Below are positions 36,685 to 46,553 of a stretch of 64,000 nt of DNA, in pieces. Source of the DNA: JBEKIK01 sp963838495 (lineage in GTDB: Bacteria; Planctomycetota; Planctomycetia; Pirellulales; Thermoguttaceae); contig CAWIRC010000001.1 in assembly GCA_963838495.1 (NCBI GenBank), positions 1,984,001 through 2,048,000 on the forward strand, given 5' to 3'. A program made the translations under genes and the position numbers. The notes beneath the pieces are model-generated. The model worked only from the letters and a program-made list of their open reading frames with translations, ran no database searches and had not been told where the DNA came from. How positions within the stretch are numbered: the first letter of the stretch is position 1; each line of letters begins with the position of its first letter.

Positions 36685-37149
36685 GGCGATTGCTCCGGAT
36701 AAATAAGGGCTCAATGGGGCAGAGTTCGGAATTCGGGATTCAGGTTTGGGAAAAAATTCGGCATACACTCATTAGTTTACAAATTTTCTTTTTACGATTC
36801 ATCATTCGGCAACTATCATTTTTGCTAATCCTCGATCCCGGTAACATAATAATTTCACTTCCAAGCCCTATATTGCTAAGCCTTTTTATGGCAACAAAGC
36901 AAGTCCCTGCCTTTTACCTACCCGTCTTAAGTAGTATTTATGTTAGATTGGGCAAATATTTAATACGGCAATACATTATTCCTTGCCAGTCCCGGTTGCA
37001 TGATCCATAAAAGGTGGTATGCTAAGAACACCAATGGCGGCTATTGGGGCTGCCTTCGGGGAGCGTGGGCCTGAGAACCCCCGAGACCCGTGTGTCCTTG
37101 TTTCGCATGGTCGAAAAGTGTCCATGCCGGTTTTGGAGTGTTTTTTTCG
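36685..37149. other. Intergenic region with promoter and structured leader
   Basis: No gene supported. It contains the promoter candidate at 36996-37023 and a GC-rich leader for the RRM gene. Confidence 0.5.
36996..37023 (+). promoter_or_regulatory. Sigma-70-like promoter of the RRM gene
   Basis: TTGCAT (36996-37001), 16-bp spacer, TATGCT (37018-37023). The following leader of about 120 bases holds GC-rich complementary stretches (GGGGCTGCC..., GAGAACCCCCGAG) that may fold. Confidence 0.5.
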
Positions 37150-37473
37150 ATGAGTAAGAAATTGTTTGTTGGCGGGTTAAGTTGGGGTACGACCGATGAA
37201 GGGTTGCACCAAGCGTTTGAACGGTTCGGCGAAATAGTCGAAGCCAAAGTCATCACCGATCGGGAAACCGGCCGGTCACGCGGCTTCGGTTTTGTAACCT
37301 TCGGCAACGACGAAGGCGCCATCAGTGCCGTTAGCGAGATGAACGGCGCTCAATTGGATGGCCGGACTATTCGGGTCAACGAGGCCGAAAATCAGGTCCA
37401 ACGGCGCGGCGGCGGGCGCGGCGGACCGCGGGGCGGACATCGCGGCGAACTGCGCGGCGGCGACGACGAATAA
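37150..37473 (+). CDS. RRM-type RNA-binding protein
   Basis: 107 residues: one RRM with RNP2 KLFVGGLSW and RNP1 RGFGFVTF, followed by a Gly/Arg-rich tail (RRGGGRGGPRGGHRGELRGG). This Rbp-type architecture is common in cyanobacteria and planctomycetes; family members are often cold-induced and bind RNA loosely. The start MSKKLFVGG is favoured; an upstream start at 37090 lies in the leader. It stands alone. Confidence 0.93.
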   Translation: MSKKLFVGGLSWGTTDEGLHQAFERFGEIVEAKVITDRETGRSRGFGFVTFGNDEGAISAVSEMNGAQLDGRTIRVNEAENQVQRRGGGRGGPRGGHRGELRGGDDE

Positions 37474-37630
37474 CTCCGCCCTGTTTTAACCGCGATTGCC
37501 TCGTTTCGATCTCCTTTTTAAACTCCGATTGCCTGTTGCAATCGATGAGACCCGGGAGATTTCGTTTGTTAATCCTGGCGACCAACGCCCGGTGAAAATG
37601 ATGCTGCGCAAATAACTGCCGCGGTTTCTT

Positions 37631-37745
37631 ATTGAGTCCTTCATTGCTAATGAATGCCTCCCACGGCCAAACGTCCGGCAAACCCGGCTGGAACAGCCGC
37701 GTTTGCGGCCGAATGTGAATCATTGGCTGCATCGGAATCAATAAT
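37631..37745. repeat. About 110-bp repeat module, copy 2 (upstream of a membrane protein gene)
   Basis: Matches 3236-3348 over its whole length, including the 13-base-arm hairpin GCAAACCCGGCTG/CAGCCGCGTTTGC. The central mismatch is C-C here and T-T in copy 1. The module ends at the start codon of the next gene. Confidence 0.85.
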
Positions 37746-38472
37746 GACTCAAACGACTTCGTTGCAAACGCAACTCCTCGACCCGCCGCCGCGGTTTTCG
37801 CTGCGGAGCTTGTTGATTCTCCAGGCGGCATGCGCCGTTTTTTTCGCGATTGCCGCTAGGTGGGGAATCTATTCCGTTCCCATTGCCGTGGCCGCCACCT
37901 TGTTCCTGGCCTGCACGAACGTCCGCCCGGATCAACGCCCCATGAAACGTTTTATGCAGGATTTGTTGGGCGGGATTTTTCTACCTGTTTTATGCGCGTT
38001 TTACGATCCGCTCTTGTTCAGTAACCATCAAGACAATCTCTTGCAAGTTCCGGTTTACGCGGCCATAGTCTTTCAAATGACCGCTTTGCTCGCCTGGCTC
38101 TTCGGGCGATGGCGGCTGGCTCGCTTAGGCGGGCTGTTCGCAGGAATATTTTTGGCGGGGGCGATATTGGCCCTCGGATGCGGGATCGTGCTTTTGCCCT
38201 TTAGTTTTATCGGACTGCTTGTCATTATCGGTCTGGCCGGATTCGCGCCGTTTATCACTTGCCACGTGTTTTTACGGCATTTTTTAGAGGCAAAAAAACT
38301 TGCATATTCCCAAGGCCATGCGGTCCCCAGTACACTTGCGGTTCTGGCGGGATTCTTTCTTGCCTTTGCCGTTCCCATCCTGATATACTTGGCTTGGGGA
38401 GAAGATGTCTTGAAAATCATCAGGCATATCCCCTGGCCTGCCGAGCACGCGAGGCTTTTTGGACCCGATTAA
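37744..38472 (+). CDS. Polytopic membrane protein of unknown function
   Basis: 242 residues; ATG at 37744 touching the repeat module. N-terminal PPPRFSLRSLLILQAACAVF is the FSLRSLL segment seen before the first helix of many planctomycete membrane proteins. About seven hydrophobic segments follow, e.g. VPIAVAATLFLACT, FAGIFLAGAILALGCGIVLL and FIGLLVIIGLAGFAPFITC. No catalytic motif. The upstream frame that opens at 37654 is a translation of the repeat and is rejected, but it has no ribosome site of its own that is better than the ATG. Confidence 0.7.
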   Translation: MTQTTSLQTQLLDPPPRFSLRSLLILQAACAVFFAIAARWGIYSVPIAVAATLFLACTNVRPDQRPMKRFMQDLLGGIFLPVLCAFYDPLLFSNHQDNLLQVPVYAAIVFQMTALLAWLFGRWRLARLGGLFAGIFLAGAILALGCGIVLLPFSFIGLLVIIGLAGFAPFITCHVFLRHFLEAKKLAYSQGHAVPSTLAVLAGFFLAFAVPILIYLAWGEDVLKIIRHIPWPAEHARLFGPD

Positions 38473-38498
38473 CCCGGGCACAACCATAATTCCATCCC

Positions 38499-39749
38499 AT
38501 GCAATCCATGCCAATCAAAAAGTCTACTGCACCAGCCGCGCGTTTATATATGCGGCCAACCTGGAATTTTAAATTTGCAATTTGCAATTTGCAATTTGCA
38601 ATAACTTATCTTTTGCTGTTTTTTTCCTTTCTGCCGCCATGTCCTTCTTTAAGTGTTGCCGCTGAAGAAAGGCCCTTTCAGGAAGGACGGTTCGAGGCCG
38701 GCGAACTGCGCTATATTAACGACCTGCCCGTGCTCGTGGTCTCTGGCACGCCGGAGGAGATCGGCCGGCAAAAGGCGGCCCTTACCGGCGACGTGGTGCG
38801 CAAACTCGCCGAATATCCGAAAAAGTTGATGCAGATCGGCAACGGCAGCCAGGAGCGCTGGCAAAAATTGGTCGGCATGGGCGAGGCGCTCAAACCCCAA
38901 ATCCCCGCCGATTACATCGCTGAAATGCAGGCCTTCGCCGACAAGGCCGGGATCGACCGCCGCTGGGAAATGGGAGTCCTCGGCAACGTGATGCTCGACA
39001 TCTACCGCGGCGGTTTCGGCTGCTCGTCGATTATAGCCGAAGCCCAGCGCAGCGCCGCCGATGGCCCGCTCTTCGGACGCAACCTGGACTTCTACACCTT
39101 GGGCATACTCGACAAGTACGGGCTCGTGACCGTGCATCGCCCAAAAGACAAACATGCTTTCGCTTCCATCGGCTTTCCCGGAATTTTCGGCTGCATATCG
39201 GGAATCAACGACGCCGGCCTGGCCTTGGCCGTGCACGAGGTGTTTTTAAGCAAGGACAGAGCGCCCATGTTCAATCCCAAGGGCGTGCCTTACACGATGT
39301 GCTTCCGCCACATGTTGGAGGAATGTTCCAGCGTGGAAGAAGCGGAAAAATTCCTCCGCTCCACCGAGCGCACCACTCTTCTAAGCCTGGTCGCCTGCGA
39401 CCGCCGCCAGGCAGCCGTGTTCGAGTTGACGCCCAAATCCGTGGCCGTGCGCCGGGCCAACGACGGCCTGTGCTTTTGCACCAATCACTTCCGCACCGAC
39501 GAACTGATCGTGCCCATCGTTTCCCGCTTGTGCCGCCGCTATCCAATCCTGGAAAAAGCCCAGTCCATCAAAACCCTCGGCGTGGACGACGTGGCGAAAA
39601 AACTGGACGAAGTAAACGCCGGTAGCATGACCGTGCAATCCATGATATTCGAACCCGAAACCCTGATCCTGCACCTGGCCATGGGCTCCTGTCCTTCCTC
39701 GGCCCTGCCCATGAAAAAATTGGAATTAAAGCCGCTCTTTAAACCGTAA
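38499..39749 (+). CDS. C45-type (acyl-CoA:6-APA acyltransferase-like) N-terminal-nucleophile hydrolase, exported
   Basis: 416 residues. The NTN-hydrolase pattern is seen: PVLVVSGTPEEIGRQKAALT, the nucleophile region GGFGCSSIIAE with the Cys, FGRNLDFYTLG, and FASIGFPGIFGCISGINDAG with LSLVACDRR and FCTNHFR later. This is the peptidase C45/penicillin acyltransferase-like group; natural substrates in bacteria are mostly unknown acyl amides. The leader is unusual: residues about 23-35 (WNFKFAICNLQFAIT) are the translation of an AT-rich repeat fused to the hydrophobic YLLLFFSFLPPCPSLSVAAE signal segment. Start at 38499 or a later ATG at 38550. Confidence 0.8.
   Translation: MQSMPIKKSTAPAARLYMRPTWNFKFAICNLQFAITYLLLFFSFLPPCPSLSVAAEERPFQEGRFEAGELRYINDLPVLVVSGTPEEIGRQKAALTGDVVRKLAEYPKKLMQIGNGSQERWQKLVGMGEALKPQIPADYIAEMQAFADKAGIDRRWEMGVLGNVMLDIYRGGFGCSSIIAEAQRSAADGPLFGRNLDFYTLGILDKYGLVTVHRPKDKHAFASIGFPGIFGCISGINDAGLALAVHEVFLSKDRAPMFNPKGVPYTMCFRHMLEECSSVEEAEKFLRSTERTTLLSLVACDRRQAAVFELTPKSVAVRRANDGLCFCTNHFRTDELIVPIVSRLCRRYPILEKAQSIKTLGVDDVAKKLDEVNAGSMTVQSMIFEPETLILHLAMGSCPSSALPMKKLELKPLFKP
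38566..38602. repeat. AT-rich AAATTTGCAATTTGCAATTTGC repeat in the signal peptide region
   Basis: Tandem GCAATTT units lie within the open frame of the C45-type protein. Confidence 0.8.
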
Positions 39750-39845
39750 AGCCGCTCAAATAATCTTCCCCTGCTTGCCGGCAGTGGCGTATCCGGATAA
39801 ACTGTATTATTTGATGATGCATTATTCTGCTCACATTGGCGCAGC

Positions 39846-42750
39846 ATGGACCGAGAGCATTGCGAAATTCATCCCGGGTTCGAGGAGTGCATCCGCCTGC
39901 GCGGGCGCGGATGCACAACCTGCAAAATCTCGATGTCGACATCCCCCGCAACAAGCTCGTGGTGATCACCGGGCCCAGCGGTTCCGGCAAAAGTTCCCTG
40001 GCCTTCGACACCCTCTATGCCGAGGGACAGCGCCAGTACATCGAAAGCCTTTCCGTCTATGCCCGGCAGTTTTTGCACCAGTTGGAACGCCCGGACATCG
40101 ATCTCGTCGAGGGCCTGCAGCCTACGATATCCATCGATCAGCGGGCCGGGAGCCACAATCCGCGGAGCACCGTGGCCACGGTCACCGAAATCTACGATTA
40201 CCTCCGCCTGCTATATGCCCGCCTGGGCCAGCCCCGCTGCCACCAGTGCGGCGAGCCCATCCGTCAGCAAACGCCCGAGCAAATCCTGGACATCCTTTTG
40301 CAACTCCCCCCGGGCACGCGGATGATGGTCCTGGCCCCGCTGGTCCGCGGCCGCAAAGGGCAACACAAAGAAGTCTTCGAGCAAATCCGCAAGGCGGGAT
40401 TGCTGCGGGCAAGGGTTGACGGCGCCGTTGTCGACGTCCACGAGGCCGTCGAACTCGATCCGCAAAAACCGCACGACATCGAGGCCGTGATCGACCGGAT
40501 AGTAATCCGCGAAGGCGTGCGCGACCGCCTGACCGAGTCGATAAATCTCGCCGTCCAGCACAGCGACGGCACGGTCCTGGCCGCCTACGAGGAAAAGAGC
40601 AAATCCGGCAGCCGCTGGCAAGACCGCCTTTTCAGCACCTTATACGCCTGCCCAAACTGCAAAATCAGCTACGAGGAACTGGAACCCCGCACCTTCAGTT
40701 TCAACAGCCCCTACGGCGCCTGCCCGAAGTGCGAGGGATTGGGTGTCCGCGAGGGCTTCGACCCGGAGTTGGTCCTGCCCGACTGGAGCTTGTCGCTGGC
40801 ATCCGGGGCAGTCGCGCCGTGGAAAGGCGCCACCGCGTCGGCAATGCAAAAAATCCAGCGCCGCTTGCGCTTTTTTTGGCCAAAACCGGCATCCGCTGGA
40901 ATACGCCCCTGGAAAAACTCTCCCCCGGTGATCGCGAAGCATTGCTCTTCGGCGACCAAGCAATACTCCCCTCTCCCTATGGGAGAGGAGCAGGGGGTGA
41001 GGGCATAAAGGGCAGTCACAAGCGATTCGAAGGCCTGCTCATCATGCTGGAAAAAGAATACGTCACCACCACCAGCGAAACCAAGCGCCAGCGATTGGAA
41101 ACCTTCCGCGCGGAAATGATTTGCAAAGAGTGCGGCGGCGCACGCTTGCGGGCCGAAGCCCGGGCGGTACTCGTTGCCGGCAAGCCCATACACCATGTCG
41201 CCGCGATGACGGTCTCCGAGGCGATAGATTTTTTCCGCTGCCTGGAATTCGGCCAAGATCAACAACCCATCGCCCGGCCGCTGACGGCGGAAATCCTCTC
41301 CAGGCTGGATTTTTTGGATCGAGTCGGCCTTGCATACCTGACGCTCGACCGCCCGGCAAGCACCCTCAGCGGCGGCGAATCGCAACGCGTACGCCTGGCC
41401 TCCGGTTTGGGTTCCGGATTGGTGGGCGTGTGCTACGTGCTCGACGAGCCTTCCATCGGGCTTCATCCCCGCGACAATCAGCGGTTGATCGATTCCCTGG
41501 GCGATTTGCAGCGCCGCGGCAATACCGTGCTGGTGGTCGAGCACGACGAAACCATCATGCGTCAAGCTCAATGGCTTATCGACATGGGCCCCGGCGCGGG
41601 CCGGCAGGGCGGAAAAATCGTGGCCCAAGGCGCGCCGCAAACCGTCGCCGCGGATCCCAATTCGCTCACAGGCCGGTATCTTGCCGGTTGCGAACGCATT
41701 GCCGTGCCCGAGCGCCGCCGCCGAATCGCCAAAACCCGCACGATCACCTTGGAAGGCGCAACGACCAACAATCTCAAGGACGTGGCCGTGCAATTCCCGC
41801 TTTCCGCCTTGGTGTGCGTCACGGGCGTAAGCGGATCGGGCAAAAGTTCGCTCTTGCAGGAAACGCTGGCCCGGGCCTTGATCCGCCGCCTGGGCGGACT
41901 GGCCCCAAAGCCCGGCCCGCACAAAAGCCTCCGCGGCGCGAACCAGGTTGACAAGGTGGTGCAAATCGACCAGTCGCCCATCGGCCGCACCCCGCGGAGC
42001 AACCCGGCCACCTATACCGGCGTGTTCGACGAAATCCGCAAGGTGTTCGCCAACACACGCGACGCAAGGCAACGCGGCTACAAGTCGGGCCGCTTCAGTT
42101 TCAACGTCAAAGGCGGCCGGTGCGAAGAATGCCAAGGCCAAGGGCAGCGAAAAATCGAGATGAACTTCCTCCCCGACCTCTACGTTTCCTGCCCCGTGTG
42201 CGAAGGCCAGCGATTCAACCGCCAGACCCTGGAAATTCGCTATCGCGACCGCTCCATCGCCGACGTGCTGGACATGCTTATCGACGACGCGGCCGACTTC
42301 TTTCAAAACTTCCCCGTCATTGCCCGGCTCATCCACAGCCTCCAGGACGTGGGCCTCGGATACATGTCGCTGGGCCAACCCTCGAATACCCTCTCCGGCG
42401 GCGAATCGCAGCGCGTAAAACTGGCCGCCGAGCTGGGCCGGGTCGACACCGGAAAAACACTTTACATCCTCGACGAACCCACCACCGGTCTGCACTTCGA
42501 CGACACCAAAAAACTCCTCGCAGTCCTGGGCCGGCTGGTCGATCTGGGCAACACCGTGATCGTCATCGAACATAACCTGGACGTAATCAAAACCGCCGAT
42601 TGGATCATCGACCTCGGTCCAGAAGGCGGCCAGGCCGGCGGTCAAATCGTCGCCACAGGCACCCCCGAAGATATCGCCGCCCTAACCGACAACTATACCG
42701 GCCGCTTCCTATGCAAGGCGATTAATGGAACGATGAGGGATAAAGGATGA
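39846..42750 (+). CDS. uvrA: Excinuclease ABC subunit A, two frameshifts and an in-frame repeat insertion
   Basis: Damage-recognition ATPase of nucleotide excision repair. It likely starts MDREHCEIHPGFEECIRLRG at 39846; one extra base near 39903-39905 joins to ARMHNLQNLDVDIPRNK with Walker A TGPSGSGKSSLAFDTLYAEG. A second break is at the seven-base T run 40871-40877 (RRLRFF to LAKTGIRWNTPLEKL). ABC signatures STLSGGESQRVRLAS and NTLSGGESQRVKLAAE, zinc-finger cysteines CPNCKISYE...CPKCEG and CEECQGQG...CPVCEG, and TGVSGSGKSSL of the second ATPase are all present. At 40967-41004 a palindromic repeat is translated in frame (PSPYGRGAGGEG). Confidence 0.93.
40967..41004. repeat. CCCTCTCCC palindromic repeat inside uvrA
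   Basis: TCCCCTCTCCCTATGGGAGAGGAGCAGGGGGTGAGGGC-type copy; it adds about 13 residues in frame. Confidence 0.92.
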
Positions 42751-42778
42751 GATATGAGGGATGAAACAAAAGAAGGAT
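42723..42778. repeat. GATGAGGGATAAAGGATGAG simple-sequence repeat
   Basis: Irregular GGATGA units after uvrA, resembling those following the GH43-like gene at 50880-50920. Confidence 0.6.
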
Positions 42779-43150
42779 AAAAAGCACGGGGTACGAAGAT
42801 ATCTCCGTACTTCCCACCACTTTCCCATCCAAAACAAACCATGATAAATCACCTACGGGCACACCATACTCTATCCACCCCCCCTAAAAGTGGATGCAAC
42901 AGGTGTTTTTCATCATCCTTTTAGAATAATAATGCAATCCCTACCACGTTTAAGGATTATGTCCATGTGCGATAAAACAAAGCGCCTAGATAAGATGCGC
43001 CTATCAAGTTAACCCTTGACTACCCATAGTCGCCCGAATATCATCGAAATTAAGGGCTTAAATTGCCAGTAAATAGCGCGTGCCACTGGCTTTGCCAGTG
43101 CCGGTCGTATGCCGGGCAAGTAACCTCTTTGATCTTTTGGTGTAAGCATC
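42751..43150. other. Intergenic region
   Basis: No gene is supported. GTGCCACTGGCTTTGCCAGTGC (43079-43102) is a short palindromic repeat like those at 1486 and 7539. Confidence 0.5.
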
Positions 43151-44218
43151 ATGAGCATTTGGAATAAAATTCTCCTGGGGTTGATAATTGCCTGCTCGCT
43201 TGTCTTTTTTTACATGTCGGCAAGGATGTTGATGACACAAAGAAACTGGAGCATCAGGGCCGAGCAGTACGCGAAAAAATTTAAGGATATGCAGGATGAT
43301 GACAAAATCATCGAGCAAGGCGGCAATGTCGGCGGCGAATTCAAGCCCGGCATCGAGCAGGTCCGCGCCGAATTGTACAAGTTGACCGTCGATCGCCAGC
43401 GGGTATGGTACAAGTGCATGCCGGAAGTCAACATCAAAAGGCCGGCCGGCACCGTAACCATTAAGGTAACCGTCGACCAACCCCATCCCTCCGGCATCGC
43501 CAACAAGAGCATCCTTTACGCCTTCGAGGACGTTTCCCCGCCCCAAGGCCGCTATCTGGGCGTGTTCAAAGTGACGGCCGTCGCCGACAAGCAAATCACC
43601 TTGGAGCCGGCTTTCAAATTAAACCCCGACGACCTGAAAAAATTGGCCGAAGCCAAAAAGCCCTGGAACCTGTACGATTCCCTGCCGCACGACAGCCATG
43701 GGATCCTCGATCAATTGGGCCAGCAGGACAAAAAAGCCATGCTCCCGGCCGATAGCCTGGAAGAATATATCGAAGACGGCCGGGCTGCCCCGCAAGGCTC
43801 GCCCGCGGCAGATATAGTGGATGGAAAATACGTGCGTCCGCTCCGCGATTACGGCTACTTGTTCAAGACCTATCGCCTGCAAATCACCGAACTGGTCGAT
43901 CGCCTGGAGGCGGTGGTCCGCGACAAGCAGTTGGTCGAGGACGCCCTGGCCGACGCCAAGCTCCAGGTGCAATACTGGCGGCAGCAGGGGACGGTCGCAA
44001 AAACATTATTGGCCGAAATGGCCCGGCAGCGCGACGCGGTCCAGGCCCATCTCGACAACCTGCAAAAGAAATTCGCCGAGGCAAAAGCCGCCGCGGCGAA
44101 CCTCACTAAAAACAACAAGGCCATGGCCGGCCAGATCGCTAAAAGTCAGTTGGATGCGACCCGGCGCATTGACGAGCGCACCTGCGCCATGGCGCAGTCT
44201 TCCAACGGGGAAAAATAA
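43151..44218 (+). CDS. Membrane-anchored coiled-coil protein of unknown function
   Basis: 355 residues. One N-terminal helix (ILLGLIIACSLVFFYMSARM) anchors a large domain. The centre has a strand-rich part (TVTIKVTVDQPHPSG, GRYLGVFKVTAVADKQITLE). Residues about 235-340 are a long coiled coil (YRLQITELVDRLEAVVRDKQ, AEMARQRDAVQAHLDNLQKK). It looks like a conserved planctomycete hypothetical protein. It lies 5 bases before the rhomboid gene and is probably co-transcribed; being a potential membrane-protein substrate of that protease is only an idea. Confidence 0.75.
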   Translation: MSIWNKILLGLIIACSLVFFYMSARMLMTQRNWSIRAEQYAKKFKDMQDDDKIIEQGGNVGGEFKPGIEQVRAELYKLTVDRQRVWYKCMPEVNIKRPAGTVTIKVTVDQPHPSGIANKSILYAFEDVSPPQGRYLGVFKVTAVADKQITLEPAFKLNPDDLKKLAEAKKPWNLYDSLPHDSHGILDQLGQQDKKAMLPADSLEEYIEDGRAAPQGSPAADIVDGKYVRPLRDYGYLFKTYRLQITELVDRLEAVVRDKQLVEDALADAKLQVQYWRQQGTVAKTLLAEMARQRDAVQAHLDNLQKKFAEAKAAAANLTKNNKAMAGQIAKSQLDATRRIDERTCAMAQSSNGEK

Positions 44219-44223
44219 CGCCC

Positions 44224-45102
44224 TTGGGCATCTACGACCGCGACTACTACCGCCCCTCCCAGCCAGGTTCCTCGCTGCGCATGCCGCAGTCGATGGTCAT
44301 CACGCTGATTGCCGTCAACGTCGCCCTGTACCTGATCGACGCCCTCCTCTTCCAACGCAATCATGCCCTGATGGACAGTCTCGCTCTTACCAGCAATACC
44401 CTCTGGCGCCCTTGGCTGTGGTGGCAATTCATGACTTACGGATTCGCGCATGATCCGCACAACGCCATGCATATTATCGCCAACATGATAGGGCTGTTTT
44501 TCCTGGGCCGGTACGTAGAACAGCTCTACGGCAGCAAGGAATTCTTGCGAATCTACATGCTAATGCTGCTTTTAGGATCGCTCTGTTTTGCCTTGAGCTC
44601 GGCCGCTATTGACACGCTTACCCGCCAATATACCCCTTTTACGCTCCTGGGAGCGTCCGGCGCGGTCTCCGGGGTAACGATCCTGTTTGTGCTGAATTTT
44701 CCCAACGTCACGCTCATACTCTTTCCCATTCCCATTCCCATCAAGGCATGGGTGATCGGAGTCTTATTAGTGGTGTATAACGTGTTCGGCACAATTGCAC
44801 AAACAAGAAGCAACGTGGCCTTCGGCGTTCACCTGGTGGGCATTGTTTTTGCCTGGCTATATTTCCAAAATAGCTGGAACCTGGGCCGCTTTTTTGCAAA
44901 CATCTTTCGCATGCCGAAGTTCCTGTCCCGTCCAAAGTTCCGCGTCCACAACCCCGACGAGGAATCAGAAGTTTCCGATCTCGGCGCCGAAGTGGATCGC
45001 ATCCTGGAAAAAATCTCCCGCGAGGGCGAAGCCAGCCTTACACGCAAGGAACGCCGCACCCTGGAAACCGCCAGCCGACAATATCAAAACCGTAGGCGCT
45101 AA
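44224..45102 (+). CDS. Rhomboid family intramembrane serine protease
   Basis: 292 residues with a TTG start (MGIYDRDYYR). Six helices are predicted. The catalytic dyad is Ser145 in LLGASGAVSG and His203 in AFGVHLVG; His83-Asn87 (MHIIANM) is the oxyanion-hole pair. The basic hydrophilic C-terminal extension (residues 215-292) ends RKERRTLETASRQYQNRRR. GGGGA precedes the start at a long spacing. The substrate is unknown. Confidence 0.92.
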   Translation: MGIYDRDYYRPSQPGSSLRMPQSMVITLIAVNVALYLIDALLFQRNHALMDSLALTSNTLWRPWLWWQFMTYGFAHDPHNAMHIIANMIGLFFLGRYVEQLYGSKEFLRIYMLMLLLGSLCFALSSAAIDTLTRQYTPFTLLGASGAVSGVTILFVLNFPNVTLILFPIPIPIKAWVIGVLLVVYNVFGTIAQTRSNVAFGVHLVGIVFAWLYFQNSWNLGRFFANIFRMPKFLSRPKFRVHNPDEESEVSDLGAEVDRILEKISREGEASLTRKERRTLETASRQYQNRRR

Positions 45103-45129
45103 ATTATTGCGTGGCATTGAAATAATTAT

Positions 45130-45182
45130 TCCCTCTCCCGACCAATCTCCGATTGGTGCCCGGAGAGGGTTAGGGTGAGGGC
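45130..45182. repeat. CCCTCTCCC repeat between convergent genes
   Basis: CCCTCTCCCGACCAATCTCCGATTGGTGCCCGGAGAGGG-type copy with an inner CCAATC/GATTGG stem, same layout as copy 1 in hypF. Confidence 0.9.
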
Positions 45183-45204
45183 TTTTCCAGTGCCTATTGA
45201 ACAT

Positions 45205-46074
45205 TCATTCAAACCGCTTGCGGCCGCGCAAATAAGTCCTTTCGCCCGGCCGATTCCGCCCTCTTTCTAAAGGGCTTTCGGTTGACAGCAACTCGTCGAG
45301 CATGCCCTGGGCGTCGTTGGCGGCATTGATGAGCCTCATCAGCCACATCGAGCAGAACAAGCCGGTCGAATCGAAAAGTTCCGGCTGGAAACAAGAGATG
45401 ACGCTGGCGGCGATGCGGCCGTTCAGATCGGCGTTCGGGCTCTGCTGGGTCATGCCCTGCTGAAACGCCGCCCGCAGCGAAGCCAGGACCAGCGGCCATG
45501 CATGCCGCCCGCCCGGACTGCGGCATTGATAATGCAAATCCTGGGAAAAATCCATCGCCCGCCGCGGATCGACCGCGAACCGGCAGGAATCGTGCAATCC
45601 GGCCAGGTACCCCACCAGCATGTCGGTCCAGCGTTCGGTGCGGCAGCGCAACTGATTGAGTTTCACGGCCGCTGCGGCGTCCATGCCCGGCCCGCCCACC
45701 AAGAGGGTCAACACTCGATGCCGGGCCTCCAGATGTCCCGACAGCACGCTTAAGGCGACGGGCTCGGCGTCACCGGCGCCATGTTGCCTGTCGTGAGCAC
45801 AGACCACGGCCGTCCACACCCGCGCGAGCATCTCGCCGCTGATTATTTCCTCCAACACTCCGCGTATATGCGGCCATCGCGTTCCAAGCCATTTAACGTC
45901 GTTGGCCTTGGCCATGAATTCCCGCAGGCAGAATCCCCAGCGATCCAGGCGGATTTTCGAGGCCGTCCAATATTCCTCCATCCCGCTTTCCGATATCCGC
46001 TCCACGCCGCGGATCAACACCGGTCCGTGTGCGGAAACAATAGCCGCTAGTTCAACTAATTCGCGTGCGTGCAT
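45205..46074 (-). CDS. Conserved hypothetical protein
   Basis: 289 residues from the ATG at 46074 (MHARELVELAAIVSAHGPVL); the 12-base longer frame would need a TTG. It is a soluble helical protein with RWGFCLREFMAKANDVKWLG, VLSGHLEARHRVLTLLVGGP and DDELLSTESPLERGRN-like features. I recognise no domain or catalytic motif. It is convergent with the rhomboid gene. The long helix-rich sequence without frameshift makes a real gene likely. Confidence 0.6.
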   Translation of the reverse strand: MHARELVELAAIVSAHGPVLIRGVERISESGMEEYWTASKIRLDRWGFCLREFMAKANDVKWLGTRWPHIRGVLEEIISGEMLARVWTAVVCAHDRQHGAGDAEPVALSVLSGHLEARHRVLTLLVGGPGMDAAAAVKLNQLRCRTERWTDMLVGYLAGLHDSCRFAVDPRRAMDFSQDLHYQCRSPGGRHAWPLVLASLRAAFQQGMTQQSPNADLNGRIAASVISCFQPELFDSTGLFCSMWLMRLINAANDAQGMLDELLSTESPLERGRNRPGERTYLRGRKRFE

Positions 46075-46086
46075 GCCTGGCGTCAA

Positions 46087-46553
46087 AAATCGGAGATTAG
46101 TTTAGTCCGAGGGGCGCCATCGGGCACCGACGGGGCACCATGCGTAGCATGGTCGCGTTGGTCGGCATGGTCGCTCTCGGCGAAATTCTAAAGCCGCGAC
46201 CGCCGGTCGCGCTCTTAATTCTCTTTGTAAAGCCGCAATCAGCGATCGCGATTTCGGCTTGAAATCAACCGCCGGGAGAGCCCGAGGGGACCAAGGCTCT
46301 CCCGGCCTGGTTTTTCATGCATATACAGAGCCGCAAACAAGATGCCGAAATCCCCGCCGTGTCCCGATCGACAAGAGCCCACCCTTGAAATGGCATTTAA
46401 TATCAAAGACTTACGGCGATTATCCCGCTTCCGGGTAATCCGTACATTTTTAATGCCACGTTGCACGAATTCAACAAACTTGATGGTCCCAGTGAGTATT
46501 TAACCCCCGATGAACACACCGGGGGCCAAATAAACATGCGGATAAACCGGAGA
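46087..46553. other. Repeat-rich intergenic region
   Basis: Contains AAAGCCGCGACCGCCGGTCGCGCT (about 46190-46214), AAAGCCGCAATCAGCGATCGCGAT (about 46228-46252) and CCCCCGATGAACACACCGGGGG (46504-46526). No gene is supported. Confidence 0.6.

Noticed and set aside
40711..42645. Minus-strand frame of 644 codons
   Set aside because: Antisense to uvrA in GC-rich sequence; the protein has no domain pattern while the plus strand has clear UvrA motifs.
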